From positions 1 through 64,000 of the forward strand of contig CANNZV010002315.1 in assembly GCA_947561585.1 (NCBI GenBank): a stretch of DNA of 64,000 bases, read 5' to 3'. Under the pieces are notes generated by a model that was not told where the DNA came from, ran no database searches, and saw nothing but the letters and a program-made list of their open reading frames with translations. The position numbers were made by a program, and so were the translations under genes. This document shows positions 11,734 through 23,700 of the stretch, piece by piece (the stretch's first letter is position 1; the number at the start of each line of letters is the position of its first letter). Source of the DNA: Caprella mutica. Lineage: Eukaryota; Arthropoda; Malacostraca; Amphipoda; Caprellidae.

Positions 11734-12200
11734 AAGGGCCAGTAAACTTTATAAAAATTGTCATTTTTTGTAGTGAAAATGTTGTTAGTAATTAGTTGTA
11801 TACACAAGAGTTTATTCGTCTTATACGTATATAACTAACACCATTGAAAAAAATTAATTGATAATTTGGTTTTAAGTTCAGCGTTCACCGCAAGGGGTGC
11901 TGCCAATTATTGTTTACAATCCTGATCAGCTGTTATCAATTATAAATATCAATTATTCGACATCAATAAGTATAAATTTATAATAACTAGATAGTCCATA
12001 GTCAGTAGTGTGGTAGCTAGGCTGTAAGTTTTTAAGTTTAAGAATTGTACTTTAACAGATTGTGTGCCTATGTGCGTCATTGTTTTGCTCAATATTTTGT
12101 TTACAATTGACATTTGTAGTTCCAGATTTAGTCAGTAGGTGGCGCTGCATTTACGAATTAATTAATTAAATCTTTTTAAATAGGCATTTAAAAAATAAAA
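11734..12200. mobile_element. piggyBac-like fragment (TTAAAGGG end)
   Basis: It starts TTAAAGGGCCAGTAAACTTT, nearly identical to the left end of the element at 54344. It shares a GTGGCGCTGCATTT-like stretch with that element's right part. A matching right end was not found, so this is a truncated or diverged copy. Confidence 0.4.
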
Positions 12201-12451
12201 TAACAACATTTTATTCTATTATTAATCTCCCTTTACCGATTTATCAACAAGAGAGAAAAAGCTTGTCGAAAGGTTTACCACCCCTTTACCACATATATAG
12301 TCACTGCAGTAATGTCATTTCAATTTGAGTGGAAATGATAAAGAGTCTTAGGAATATATCTAAGTATAACTTCAACAGTTTAGTCAAACACGAATAATCA
12401 TCTAGATTTATATATCTGAAATTCAGAATTGATAATGAATCTAAATCTTAA

Positions 12452-13037
12452 AGGTCCTCTCCAGGCTCCGGGAAAAAATTGAGTTTATTACATAATATTA
12501 TAGAACTAAGGTCTACGATCATTATTCCGCAAACCGCATACAATTCAGTTCAGTATATTTTTTATTATTTGATTTTAAAGTTTTTAAATACTCTGTGAGT
12601 AACAATCGAGCGAATCTCCAACCTGACGCCGAGAAAGAAGATTGTACACTCTTTGTTTTGATTTCAAATTTAGATTTTTAAACAAACAATGTGTTTTTTG
12701 CCTTCTTTTAAGATATTAATCGTTTTTAAAAGTATATAAACGATTCTATAATAAGTTTATCCAAATGTAAACCTTTAAATGAATAATAAATAGATTTATT
12801 AAACCAAATACCTAGTTGACAATCAAAACAAATGGTGTACATTCTTCTTCTTCTTCAGACTAAAAATTAAAAAGTCGGAAGTAAAGTAGGTTTTGTAGAG
12901 TTTGGATTATAAAAATCTTTAAAAGCATATACAATAAAAAAAATATGATATCAAATTTTATGGGGTTTGCAGTAAAATGATAAGAAACATTAGCCTCGTT
13001 GATTTAAGCAATAGAAAAATTTGCTTGGATGGGACCT
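12452..13037 (+). mobile_element. MITE family D, copy 2
   Basis: TTAA at 12448-12451 and 13038-13041 flanks inverted AGGTCC ends; the body (586 bp) is non-coding. It has the same order of landmarks as the copies at 4.7 and 59.5 kb, including a GTGTACATTCTTCTTCTTC-like stretch. The right-hand TTAA is also the left-hand TTAA of the next copy. Confidence 0.75.
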
Positions 13038-13041
13038 TTAA

Positions 13042-13622
13042 AGGTCCTCTCCAGGCTCCGGGAAAAAAATGAGTTTATAACATAATATTATAGAACTAAG
13101 GTCTACGATCATTATTTCGCAAACTGCATACAATTCGGTTCAGTATATATTATATTATTTGCTTTTAAAGTTTTTTAATACTCTGTGAGCAACAATCGAG
13201 TGAATCTCCAACCTGACGCTGAGAATGAAGATTGTACACTCTTTGTTTTGATTTCAAATTTAGATTTTTGAACAAACAATGCGTTTTTTGCCTTCTTTTA
13301 AGATATTAATTGTTTCTAAAAGTATATAAACGTTTCTATAATAAGTTCATCCAAATTTAAACCTTTAAACGAATAATAAATAGATTTATTAAACCAAATA
13401 CCTAGTTGACAATCAAAACAAATGGTGTACATTCTTCTTCTTCAGACTGAAAATTAGAAAGTCGAAAGTAAAGTAGGTTTTATAGAATTTGGATTATAAA
13501 AATCTTTAAAAGCATATAAAATTAAAAATATGCTATCAAATTTGATGGGGTTTGCAGTAAAATGATAAGAAACATTAGCCTCGTTGATTTAAGCAATAAA
13601 AAAATTTGCTTGGAGGGGACCT
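13042..13622 (+). mobile_element. MITE family D, copy 3 (abuts copy 2)
   Basis: This is a 581-bp copy in the same orientation as copy 2, sharing its 13038-13041 TTAA. The far flank reads TCAA instead of TTAA, a single change. It is close in sequence to copy 2. Confidence 0.75.
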
Positions 13623-13744
13623 TCAAAAGCTAGTTAAAAAAAATTTGTTTAGAGCACTAAACAATTATAACGATAATTATTTTTTAATGTTATGATAATA
13701 ATATGGGAACACAACTGCTGTTTAAGGTTAGAATAGACACACCA

Positions 13745-13835
13745 GCTGTGTGGGGTGGGTGACGAGACGTTGGAGTACTTTGTTCTAGGATGCGCTGGAC
13801 CGCAGGGCCTACTTTTCAAATTCCGCAGTTCAGGT
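13745..13835 (+). pseudogene. Non-LTR retrotransposon reverse-transcriptase C-terminal remnant
   Basis: One frame reads QLCGVGDETLEYFVLGCAGP, matching the usual zinc-knuckle-like ending (C-G-x2-D/E-E-T-L-E-H-x-L-x2-C) of R1/Jockey/I-type reverse transcriptases. It is cut off on both sides by unrelated sequence. The call rests on this one motif. Confidence 0.4.
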
Positions 13836-14394
13836 TAGACAACTGACTAAATCTAGCTCAAGTTCCTATCTATTTATGAATCATGGTGGTCTTGTGATTC
13901 ATCCCGGACCTTGGTTTCATCATTGTTATGTCCATAGTGATGCCAGCTCTGTTCCTCGCTGCAAATTGATATTGGTAACTAAAGAATCAGTGAAAGTTGT
14001 CTCAGTAATTGACTACCCACTCGTGAGTTCTCAGTTTGGTATCGATTGTGAATGTCATTATGTCAGTGAGTCTATACTGTCTATTTGACTATTTTCTAAG
14101 TTTCTTGCAGGTTACAACATTAAGAACATTGCCTCTTAGCTCTTACCTTTACATCATACGATTTTACTCCCTTAATATTTCCATGTTTCAGAGGCTGGAA
14201 TTTGACAAAATGTTAGCCAATTTTTGAGCCAAAATTTCACAAATTCAGGGCCAACTTGCCAAGCCAATTTGGCTCTTTTTTTTGAAGAGCCAAAGCGCGT
14301 CCATGTCGCCACTCGCCAAAGATCTTTCATCTTTGGAGACTCTATTTGAATTGAGGCCAGAGTGGAATAATAACTCATTTCAGATTGACTACAA

Positions 14395-15077
14395 TCCAGT
14401 CTGCAGAATATGTGAGATATTTGGGATATTCTCTCCGAACAATTTTGAATTAATTCCTATATTTACATTAATTTTGCTACGAACAATTCTGAATTAATTC
14501 CTAACTTTACATTAATTTTGCTACGAACAGAATAAGAGATCTCTACGAACACTTAACCAGTTTCCCAAGTAAAATAGTATGTCTCATAAACTCACCATTT
14601 GTCTCTCCACCTCTCTCCAAAATTCAACAAATTCTCTCCAAAATGATCAAATTATCATTAATTCTCTCCAAAATAACATTGTAGCATAGGAGAAAAATAG
14701 ATAAAACTCACCATTTGCAATTGAAGGGCTCAAAATAACTGTCACAAACTCGCCATTAAAATGGCGAGTTTGGACATGCTTTATCACTTGGCCAGTTTCT
14801 GCAGACTGGACTACCAGTCTGCAGAATGAGTCTCTTCTCCCGCAGAGATTTTATTTTGAGAGAGAGTTATTCTCTGACTCTCAGCAGCAAATTCAGAATC
14901 TCCTGCAGCTAAATTAATGGTAACATAGGAATTAATTCAAAATCTCCCGCAGCAAAATTAATGGTAACATAGGAGTTAATTCAAAATCTCCTGCAGAGAT
15001 CTCCAATTTCTAAAATTCAATAAAAAAACTCCCGCAGAGAGTCTTGGAAAAATGTTCCATATTCTGCAGACTGGCTG
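14395..15077. mobile_element. hAT-like element family C (CCAGTCTGCAGAAT ends)
   Basis: Inverted ends CCAGTCTGCAGAAT and ATTCTGCAGACTGG are flanked by the 8-bp duplication GACTACAA (14387-14394 and 15078-15085). The body is rich in CTCCCGCAGAGA and GAATTAATTCCTA motifs and is non-coding. It carries a nested family A MITE. Related sequence occurs near 20.1 kb and 42.3-43.3 kb. Confidence 0.65.
14565..14791. mobile_element. hAT-type MITE family A, copy 1
   Basis: A 227-bp element with imperfect inverted ends CCAAGTAAAATAGTATGTC and (inverse) CCAAGTGATAAAGCATGTCC. A perfect 8-bp target duplication CCAGTTTC lies at 14557-14564 and 14792-14799. Non-coding. Confidence 0.8.
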
Positions 15078-15522
15078 GACTACAATGACTAGTAACTCTG
15101 TTAGGAATTTAGAATGAACAAAAATTACTCCTTTTAACCCAAAAAAATGCAGAAATCGGTGAATTATTTTATAAATTTCAACTCTGCAGTGAAAGCTATT
15201 GTAAAATAAGTCATTTAAGCTTCACAATTGGGCTTGTTGTGAAATTAAACAACCAGTCTGTATTTGATGCTCAAAATTCCACTGAATTTTTGAAAAGGCT
15301 GAAAAAATCCACCATAAATTTCCAGTAATTTGGCTGATCCACCAACATTTTCTCCATTTTTCCACCGAAAATTAATGGTAACATGGGAATAAATAGGGTC
15401 AAGCAGGTAAATTGCGGCACACAAACAAACTGCAGCTTCTAACAACCGAAACATCATTCCTTCTAAACACACATTAAAAACTTAAATTAATAAATCATAG
15501 CATGCACTGCGCTTCTTTTGAT

Positions 15523-15749
15523 CCAAGTAAAATAGTATGTCTCTTAAACTCACCATTTGTCTCTCCAGCTCTCTCCAAAATTCAACAATTTCTCTCCAAA
15601 ATGATCAAATTATCATTAATTCTCTCCAAAATAACATTGTAGCATAGGAGAATAATAGATTAAACTCGCCATTTGCAATTGAAGAGCTCAAAATAACTGT
15701 CACAAACTCGCCATTAAAATGGCGAGTTTGGACATACTTTATTACTTGG
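15523..15749. mobile_element. hAT-type MITE family A, copy 2
   Basis: Same 227-bp length and ends as copy 1. A perfect 8-bp duplication CTTTTGAT lies at 15515-15522 and 15750-15757. Confidence 0.8.
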
Positions 15750-15764
15750 CTTTTGATAGCTATA

Positions 15765-18700
15765 GTAACAACTCAATTACCGAATGTAATCAATTACCAA
15801 ATGCATCAGCTTTAAATACTTCCAGTACTCTTAAAACTACGTTGGTGGAAGTGTGTATAGTGCTATTAGTTAGTATAAAAACTGTTCTACACGATAAATT
15901 AGCTCATATAAGTGAAAAAATAACATAAGATACTTTAATGATCAGTTTATTGTTATCGCACGCGAAATAACACTTAAAATTATCAACACATCGTAAAAAA
16001 ACTCCATACGTCTCGACACATTATTCAGGTGTGCCGCCATTGTTATCATAACAATTGATGCCAGATGTAAAATTTATGCTATTTTTGTACCCCCGGTACA
16101 AAAATTAGCATATTGTGTGAACAATATTTTAATGGTACGATATTCGGTAATTGATTATCACTGAATGCCATAATCAATTACCGAATAATATGATAATTGA
16201 TATTCGGTATTTGATATATATATTTTAATCACCGAATGAACTAATATTTATATTTTCTATTGGCCGAATGTGTATGTAAATGTATTGAAAGTTTGTATAT
16301 GATGATAAAAGTTGAATAACAATTAGAGCAAAGTTAATTTAATCCTCATCCGGAATTATGATGAAGAATATTTTCCTGAATCTCTTTATATTTAATGTTT
16401 ATTTCCTCAGATAAATTTATTGCCTTATAGCTAACACACACTATAGATTATCATAATGCCTGATAAGAAGAAGCGCAAAAATTACTCAGAAGAGCAACTG
16501 CTGCAAGCAGTTGCAGCAGTCAAGAATGGTATGACATTTAAGGATGCTTCTGAAAAATTTGGTGTACCAACTACAACAATTGCGGACAAAAAACGTATTA
16601 AATATACTGAAGGGAAGAACCGGCCAGGTGAGAATTTTTGTAGCCATTCAAGATTGAAATAAAAAGTGCATAACATAAGTAATGATTTATTTTTATAAAG
16701 ATATTTGTACATACATGTTATTCAAAAATTGTAACTGGTCAAATGTTCTTAAAAAAGAAATATAGCTATTTAAGATGATTGATTTTTTTCTATTACCTAG
16801 GTCCCCATTGCAAGCTTTCACCTGAGCACGAAAAAAGACTCTGTGAATGGCTCCTGCATATGTGCAAGATAGGGTATGGAGTAACGAAAAAGGAACTGCC
16901 GACAATGATTAAAGATATCCTCGATAAATGTGGAGAAAATATCTTTGAAAGAGATAATTTACCAAGTAGCTGCTGGGTATACCGTTTTCTGGATCGTTGG
17001 CCAATTCTGTCTTCTAGACTACCTGAAAATTTAGGTTACCAGAGGGCCCACGTAACGGAAGAAAAGATAAGAGATTGGTTCAAATCAATGGAGACATATT
17101 TGATGGATGAGCACAAAATTACTGCATCGACCTTTTTCTCAGAAGAAAATGCATCCCGCATATTTAACCTCGATGAGAGCGGCTTTCCTTTATCTGGAAC
17201 CAACGGAAAGCTAAAGGTGATCACGAAAAGGGGGGCCAAAAATGTGTACAGGTTAGCACCAGATAGCAATGAACAAATAACCGTTTTAGGTTGTGTTTCA
17301 GCCTCCGGTTTCATGGCCAAACCGTACATTATTTTTCCTGGTGTTAGGCCCAATTACAATTTTGATGGAGTCGATCGGGATGATTTTGATGTAGGGCGTT
17401 CACCAAACGGTTGGATTACTGCAGACTGCTTCTTCGAGTGGTTAGCAAATCTGTTTTTCCCTAGGGTTCGGGACACTGTGCAATTCCCAATAGTGTTGTT
17501 TATGGATGGGCACACGTCCCATGTAAACCTAGCTGTGTCAGAGTTCTGCCAAATGAACAACATCATTCTCTTCTGCTTCCCTCCACACGCTAGTCACATC
17601 ATGCAACGCCTTGACGTGTCCGTTTACGGACCACTCAAAAAATACTGGAGCCAAGCTCTACAGGAATTTGCTCGACAATACAAAGGTCTATCCATGTCTC
17701 GTGTTCACTTTCTGCCAGTGTTTGACAAGGCATGGAAACGATCTGTGGATCAACCTGGGTCAATAAGATCCGGGTTTCGGAAATGTGGGCTAGTGCCATT
17801 TAATCCTGATGCAGTTTCCTATGACAGGCTTCTGACCACATCCTCGACGCCTGTACTTATAAATAGAGTTAATGATCAAGAGCGCATTGGCATGATTCGT
17901 ATGTTCCAGATCTTTGAAAAAACTCTCCCTAATGCTATGAGAAATAGATTTGCAGATAGATTTGAAAATCATTATGACATTGTCGATGAAACTGACAATG
18001 GTCTTCTCTACAAGTTCTACAGAAATGGTAAAACTCTACTCGACACTAACGAGTCCTTCGACATCAATAACAATGATACTGATGATGAGCCTGCAGCAGA
18101 TATATCAATGGAAAAGAATGCAGATCGTATGGTTATTGTTAATGATGTCGCTGAAGATCATCCAAATCGCTCTATCGCAGATGAATCAATAGAACCTGTT
18201 CCTGGCCCATCTGGAATGCAACAGTCTGTTCCTGGACCGTCTGGAGTGCAACAGCCTGTTCCTGGACCCTCTGGAATTCAACCGACTGTGTATAGTCTAC
18301 AGGAAATAGATCCTGTGCCTGAATCTTCTCAACGTACACAACCTGGAACTGCAACAACTGTGGTCCCAACATCCGTGGATAAGTACACCATGTCTCCATT
18401 CAAAGGATTATTGAGAATATCAGATAACGTCATCATTACACGTAAAGTGACGAAAACTAAGCCCCAAACTCCGGCATCAGTGTCATCTGCAAAGTTCGTT
18501 GAATTTCTAAGGAAAAAACAGGATGACAAAGTGAGGCAATTGGAACAGAAAGAAGAGAGGAAAAGGCAGAGAGAAGCTAAGAAGCTGAGCAAAGGAAAGA
18601 AACCAGTGAAGCGTAAAATCAGTTATGATATTGTTGAGTCTGAGAGTGAGAATGAAGAACAGATGGAGTTGGATGATAACGATGATGACAGCTTGAATCT

Positions 18701-19467
18701 TGAAGAAGATGTTTGCGCTGCTTGTTTATCAAGAGATGGCTGGAGTTCCCTGGAGTTATGGATTGGATGTTCTACATGTGAGAGGTGGTTGCACAAAAGT
18801 TGCTTAGTGGATGATGTTTCTTCTATGACTGATGAAGAGCTGGCTGCATATAATTGCCTTTGCAATAATTGCGTGAGGAATCATAAATGATAGAAAAGAG
18901 AAAGTAAGTTAAAATATGAACCTATACAATACAAAGGAAAGTTGTTTTTATGATAAGAGTACACATATATATTTTGTTACCATGTTATTTTTATTTTATT
19001 GAACGGATGTTTTATTTTTTCAAAGGATTACTGTTAAATTAAATCGTTTTACTCATCCTATTCCTGAATAAGGTAATTTCAGCATGTATGTGTATCAATA
19101 ATAGCTAGAACAACACATTATTCCACTCATTTCTGTATTATTTCATCCATATATCATATTACTAACATAACATCATATCGTGAGGCATTCTATATCATTA
19201 TTAAAAGAAAAAAAACTCATTCGGTAATTGATTATCGAATGTAAAATATTCGGTAATACGATAAAATCACCATTCGTAATTATCGAATTGAGGCGCGTTT
19301 TATGTAACTTTCAAATTATTTTGAGAATGTTTTCACAGAAAGTATCTATAGAATCATTTCTTACAGTCATTTCAATATGCATTTAAGACAAATGCAACAA
19401 GCATAGGCCAATTTGTCTTGTGATTTGTGAAGTGCGCCTTATTCGTTCGGTAATTGAGTTGTTACCC
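15765..19467 (+). mobile_element. pogo/Tigger-like DNA transposon, apparently complete
   Basis: A 3.7-kb element flanked by TA (15763-15764 and 19468-19469). The left end reads GTAACAACTCAATTACCGAA; the right end, inverted, reads the same 20 bases with two extra G at the tip. Many copies of a TTCGGTAATTGATTA-like motif in both orientations lie near the ends (about 15786, 16147, 16172, 16201, 19222, 19247), probable transposase binding sites. It carries a two-exon transposase gene with a complete catalytic triad and no stops. Confidence 0.8.
16456..18890 (+). CDS. pogo/Tigger-like transposase with C-terminal PHD-type finger
   Basis: Exons 16456-16627 and 16801-18890 (CCAG|GTGAGA to CCTAG|GTCCCC, phase 1) give about 753 aa. 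Residues 1-55 form a psq-type helix-turn-helix (YSEEQLLQAVAAVKNGMTFK, then FGVPTTTIADK). A CENP-B-like second DNA-binding region (LSPEHEKRLCEW and onward) follows. The DDE domain shows D182 (FNLDESGF), D293 (FMDGHTSH) and D329 (QRLDVSVY). A GPSG(M/V)QQ(S/P)VP repeat, a basic coiled region and an acidic stretch follow. Residues about 694-745 form a C-x2-C...C-x2-C...H-x2-C...C-x2-C zinc finger of PHD type (VCAACLS, WIGCSTCERWLHKSC, CLCNNC). Known role of the family: cut-and-paste transposition at TA. All key residues are present, so it may be active or recently so. Confidence 0.88.
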
Positions 19468-19529
19468 TATGCCATTTTAATGTAATTTCAGTTCAGAATG
19501 TTTCCACTCTGGAAAAAGTGGTTCTTTGA

Positions 19530-20500
19530 ACTCCTTTCTGATGAACTAATTACTCTGTTGGAGTTTAGCAAACCTTAAAATACAGTAATAAATTAATGGA
19601 AACTGTAAAATCTGCAGCATTTTGCCTGTGTGAAAAGTAAAGCAGGATATGTGGATTAATCCTGCGCCCAATACCTATAATCCTGCGCCCAATACCTATT
19701 TAATTCCTATGTTCCCATGTTATTTGCTGCGCCCTAATACCAATTTCTGTAAAAAATATTGAGTCTGAGGAGACCTTCTTTTCAGACTGGGCATTTTGCC
19801 TCTAAAATTCATCTGTTAGCCCAAGGTATTTTCCAAATTTCGAATGTTTTAGAGACTCGTCTTGAGACTTGAGAGGGTTGCAATTAAAATTAAAGGGCCG
19901 CAATTTACCTGCGTGACCCTAGCTAAAAATCCACCGACTTTGATAGAATATTATTTTCAAAGGACAGAAATTCCATCGACATGTCGGTTGATTTATTCAG
20001 CTTTTTCATAAAGTCAGTGGAATTTTGTTTACCAAATACAGACTGGAATGTAGGAATTTATTCAAAATTGTTCAGAGAAAATATCCCAAAATTCCGAATA
20101 TCTCCCATATTCTGCAGACTGGGATTTTATCAGCTTCTTGAAAAAGTCAGTGGGATTTTGTGCACCAAATACAGACTTGCATGTATCGGTTACCAAACAT
20201 GTTGTTTTTTATCAAGTAGTCTCTGGTAAAATATCCTGACAGTTTTGCTGAAATTTATCCATCAGTTTTGTCTTTTGAAATATCTTGCCCTGAACAGACT
20301 GTACCAGTTTTGGTACAAAAACAATGAAGTGATGAAAACACTTGTTATATAAATACCACTTCATGTATCCATTATTAAACATGATTTTTTTCTAGAAGGA
20401 GTCTCTGGTAACATCTCAGGACAGTTTCTCTGAAATTTGTCCTATAGTTTTTGAAATATCTTGCCCTGAACAGTCCGTATCAGTTTCGCCTTTCGGCAAA
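19530..20500. repeat. Dispersed and duplicated transposon debris
   Basis: Bases 19540-19830 share long stretches (CTCTGTTGGAGTTTAG, CCTCTAAAATTCATCTGTTA) with 40560-40700. Bases 20205-20310 and 20380-20490 are two diverged copies of one segment (TCTCTGGTAA, GAAATATCTTGCCCTGAACA). An inverted family C-like end (ATTCTGCAGACTGG) lies near 20115. No coding sequence. Confidence 0.5.
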
Positions 20501-20749
20501 AAAATGAAGTCCGATTCAGGGAATAATTCCTGCATCTCAGATGTTACTGGCAAACGTGTCTGTGAATGAGAACCTTCAGGATCATTAATCGATACTATAG
20601 TTGCTACTAGATACTATTTCTTAATACTCAATAATACTATTAATTAGTACTATTGCTAGATATTTAATGTGTAGACTTCTTTCAGATATTACTCAAAAAG
20701 TAGAACAATTTGGAGATATTTTATTGTAAAACTATAGCTAACAAGAATC

Positions 20750-23700
20750 ATGTTCAGTTCTGGTCCAAGCTATCCCAAGCTGAAGACGAACCTTCGTTTG
20801 TCAATCAACCGACTGAAGTTGTTGGAGAAGAAAAAGACTGAGCTCACACAGAAGGCTAGGAAGGAGATAGCTGATTATATATCAGCTGGGAAGGTGATCT
20901 ATTAATCAGTTTAATCTACTGCTGTTCATTCGTATATGAAAGTAAAAAGGTCTAGTTTAAAAATATAATTCATGAAATAAATTTCTGTAAAATAATATAA
21001 TTCAAACATTTTGGATAATATAGCTAAAGCCTATCTTGATATTGACTATTAATATCTAAAGTGATATGAAATTTATTTGAATTTTTTTTTGTAACTACTT
21101 TATTTGAAACAGGTAAAATTATAATGATCTTATTAACGTTGTCCATTTTATATATTGTTACATCTCTTTTTTTTGGCAGACTGAGAGAGCCAAGATTAGA
21201 GTAGAGCACATCATCAGGGAAGATTATTTAGTGGAAGCCATGGAGGTGACAGAGATGTACTGTGATCTTGTGTTGGCTAGATTTGGACTCATACAGCAAA
21301 TGAAGTGAGTTTAGAGACTATTATGGGAATCACCTTAGCAAAATCTTGCTTCTTTTAAGTAGTGAGTTTCCAGCCACAGACTATTGTCTTTACAAAACTT
21401 TCATTGGTAAGAGGTGTGCTGCAACAATTTAGTCTACTTATGTTTATGAAATAACATATTCTGTGTAGTGTTTACCTCTGGTTGTGTGTTAAACATGAAA
21501 ATCAAATAAAGTATATTATTTATAAAGCTCTGTTTACATTTTTCATATTATTATTCAAAAGTATATTAAATATTCCTACTTAATTATTACCCTCTTTAAA
21601 ATGCTTTTACATTTTTTTGGTTTTTGAGCAATAAAGATTTTGATTGATTAGTCTTCATGATTCACTAAAGAAGATATTTGCTCCATTCTTGGAAATGGTT
21701 AGTCAATAATGGTGTAATACTTAATAGTTAGGTAACATTTTGATACACAGATCATTGCAACTACCGTCTAGTTACAAATTATTAACTTTCATCTTGATTC
21801 AGTTTGTCAGAGCAAGTATTTTATAATTTATTGTGTAGAGATTTAATTCATTTAAAAACTCAGTATAGAGTCCTTTAGTAATTATTTATCCCTTGTTTTT
21901 TAGAGACTTGGACCCAGGTCTATCAGAGGCAATCTCTTCATTAATTTGGGCAGGACCAAGACTGATGTCTGACATACCAGAGCTGAAGACAGTGGGTGAC
22001 CAGTTTGCCCTGAAGTACGGCAAGCCTTACGCTCAGGCATGCCGTGAGCAAAGTGTCAGCACCATCAGTGAGAAGCTCATCCACAAGATGAATGTGCAGG
22101 CACCTCCAAAGATGTTGGTGGAGAGGTACTTACAGGAGATAGCCAGTAACTACAACCTGGAGTACACACCGGACCCTCAGGTAACTATAGTGTTATTAGC
22201 CCCTAATGTCTATATAGATATTATTCCATTAGCTACTTCTATTGATAGGGAAAAGAAGGAAGTGACAGTTAGTAGCTAATGCATATGTTGGTAAAACAGA
22301 CATGTGCATTGCTTTATTGTTAGCACACCTATCACATACATCACCAGTATAACACCACCAGTATAACACCACCAGTATAACATCACCAGTATAACATCAC
22401 CAGTATAACATCACCAGTATAACATCACCAGTATAACATCACCAGTATAACATCACCAGTATAACATCACCAGTATAACACCACCAGTATAACATCACCA
22501 GTATAACATCACCAGTATAACACCACCAGTATAACATCACCAGTATAACATCACCAGTATGACATCACCAGTATAACATCACCAGTATGACATCACCAGT
22601 ATGACATCACCAGTATGACATCACCAGTATGACATCACCAGTATGACATCACCAGTATGACATCACCAGTATAACATCACCAGTATAACATCACCAGTAT
22701 GACATCACCAGTATAACACCACCAGTATAACATCACCAGTATAACATCACCAGTATAACATCACCAGTATAACACCACCAGTATAACACCACCAGTATGA
22801 CATCACCAGTATGACATCACCAGTATGACACCACCAGTATAACACCACCAGTATGACATCACCAGTATAACATCACCAGTATAACACCACCAGTATAACA
22901 TCACCAGTATAACACCACCAGTATAACACCACCAGTATAACACCACCAGTATAACACCACCAGTATAACACCACCAGTATAACATCACCAGTATAACATC
23001 ACCAGTATAACACCACCAGTATAACACCACCAGTATAACATCACCAGTATAACATCACCAGTATGACATCACCAGTATAACATCACCAGTATGACATCAC
23101 CAGTATGACATCACCAGTATGACATCACCAGTATGACATCACCAGTATGACATCACCAGTATAACATCACCAGTATGACATCACCAGTATGACATCACCA
23201 GTATGACATCACCAGTATGACATCACCAGTATGACATCACCAGTATGACATCACCAGTATGACATCACCAGTATGACATCACCAGTATGACATCACCAGT
23301 ATGACATCACCAGTATGACACCACCAGTATGACACCACCAGTATGACACCACCAGTATGACACCACCAGTATGACACCACCAGTATAACATCACCAGTAT
23401 AACATCACCAGTATAACATCACCAGTATAACACCACCAGTATAACACCACCAGTATAACATCACCAGTATAACATCACCAGTATGACACCACCAGTATAA
23501 CATCACCAGTATAACATCACCAGTATAACACCACCAGTATAACATCACCAGTATAACATCACCAGTATGACATCACCAGTATAACATCACCAGTATGACA
23601 TCACCAGTATGACATCACCAGTATGACATCACCAGTATGACATCACCAGTATGACATCACCAGTATGACATCACCAGTATAACATCACCAGTATGACATC

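Larger units (their letters stand above)
14357..15250. mobile_element. MITE family B copy split by a nested element
   Basis: Bases 14357-14394 match the CCAGAGTGGAATAATAACTC end of family B. The copy resumes at 15086 with TGACTAGTAACTCTG and continues through the B core to about 15250, where its outer end is lost. In between sits the family C element flanked by GACTACAA. Confidence 0.55.

Noticed and set aside
13876..14088. 70-codon reading MNHGGLVIHPGPWFHHCY...
   Set aside because: No family resemblance, no splice context, in transposon debris.
22803..23030. Minus-strand reading rich in YWWCYTGG
   Set aside because: Artefact of the 14-bp repeat.
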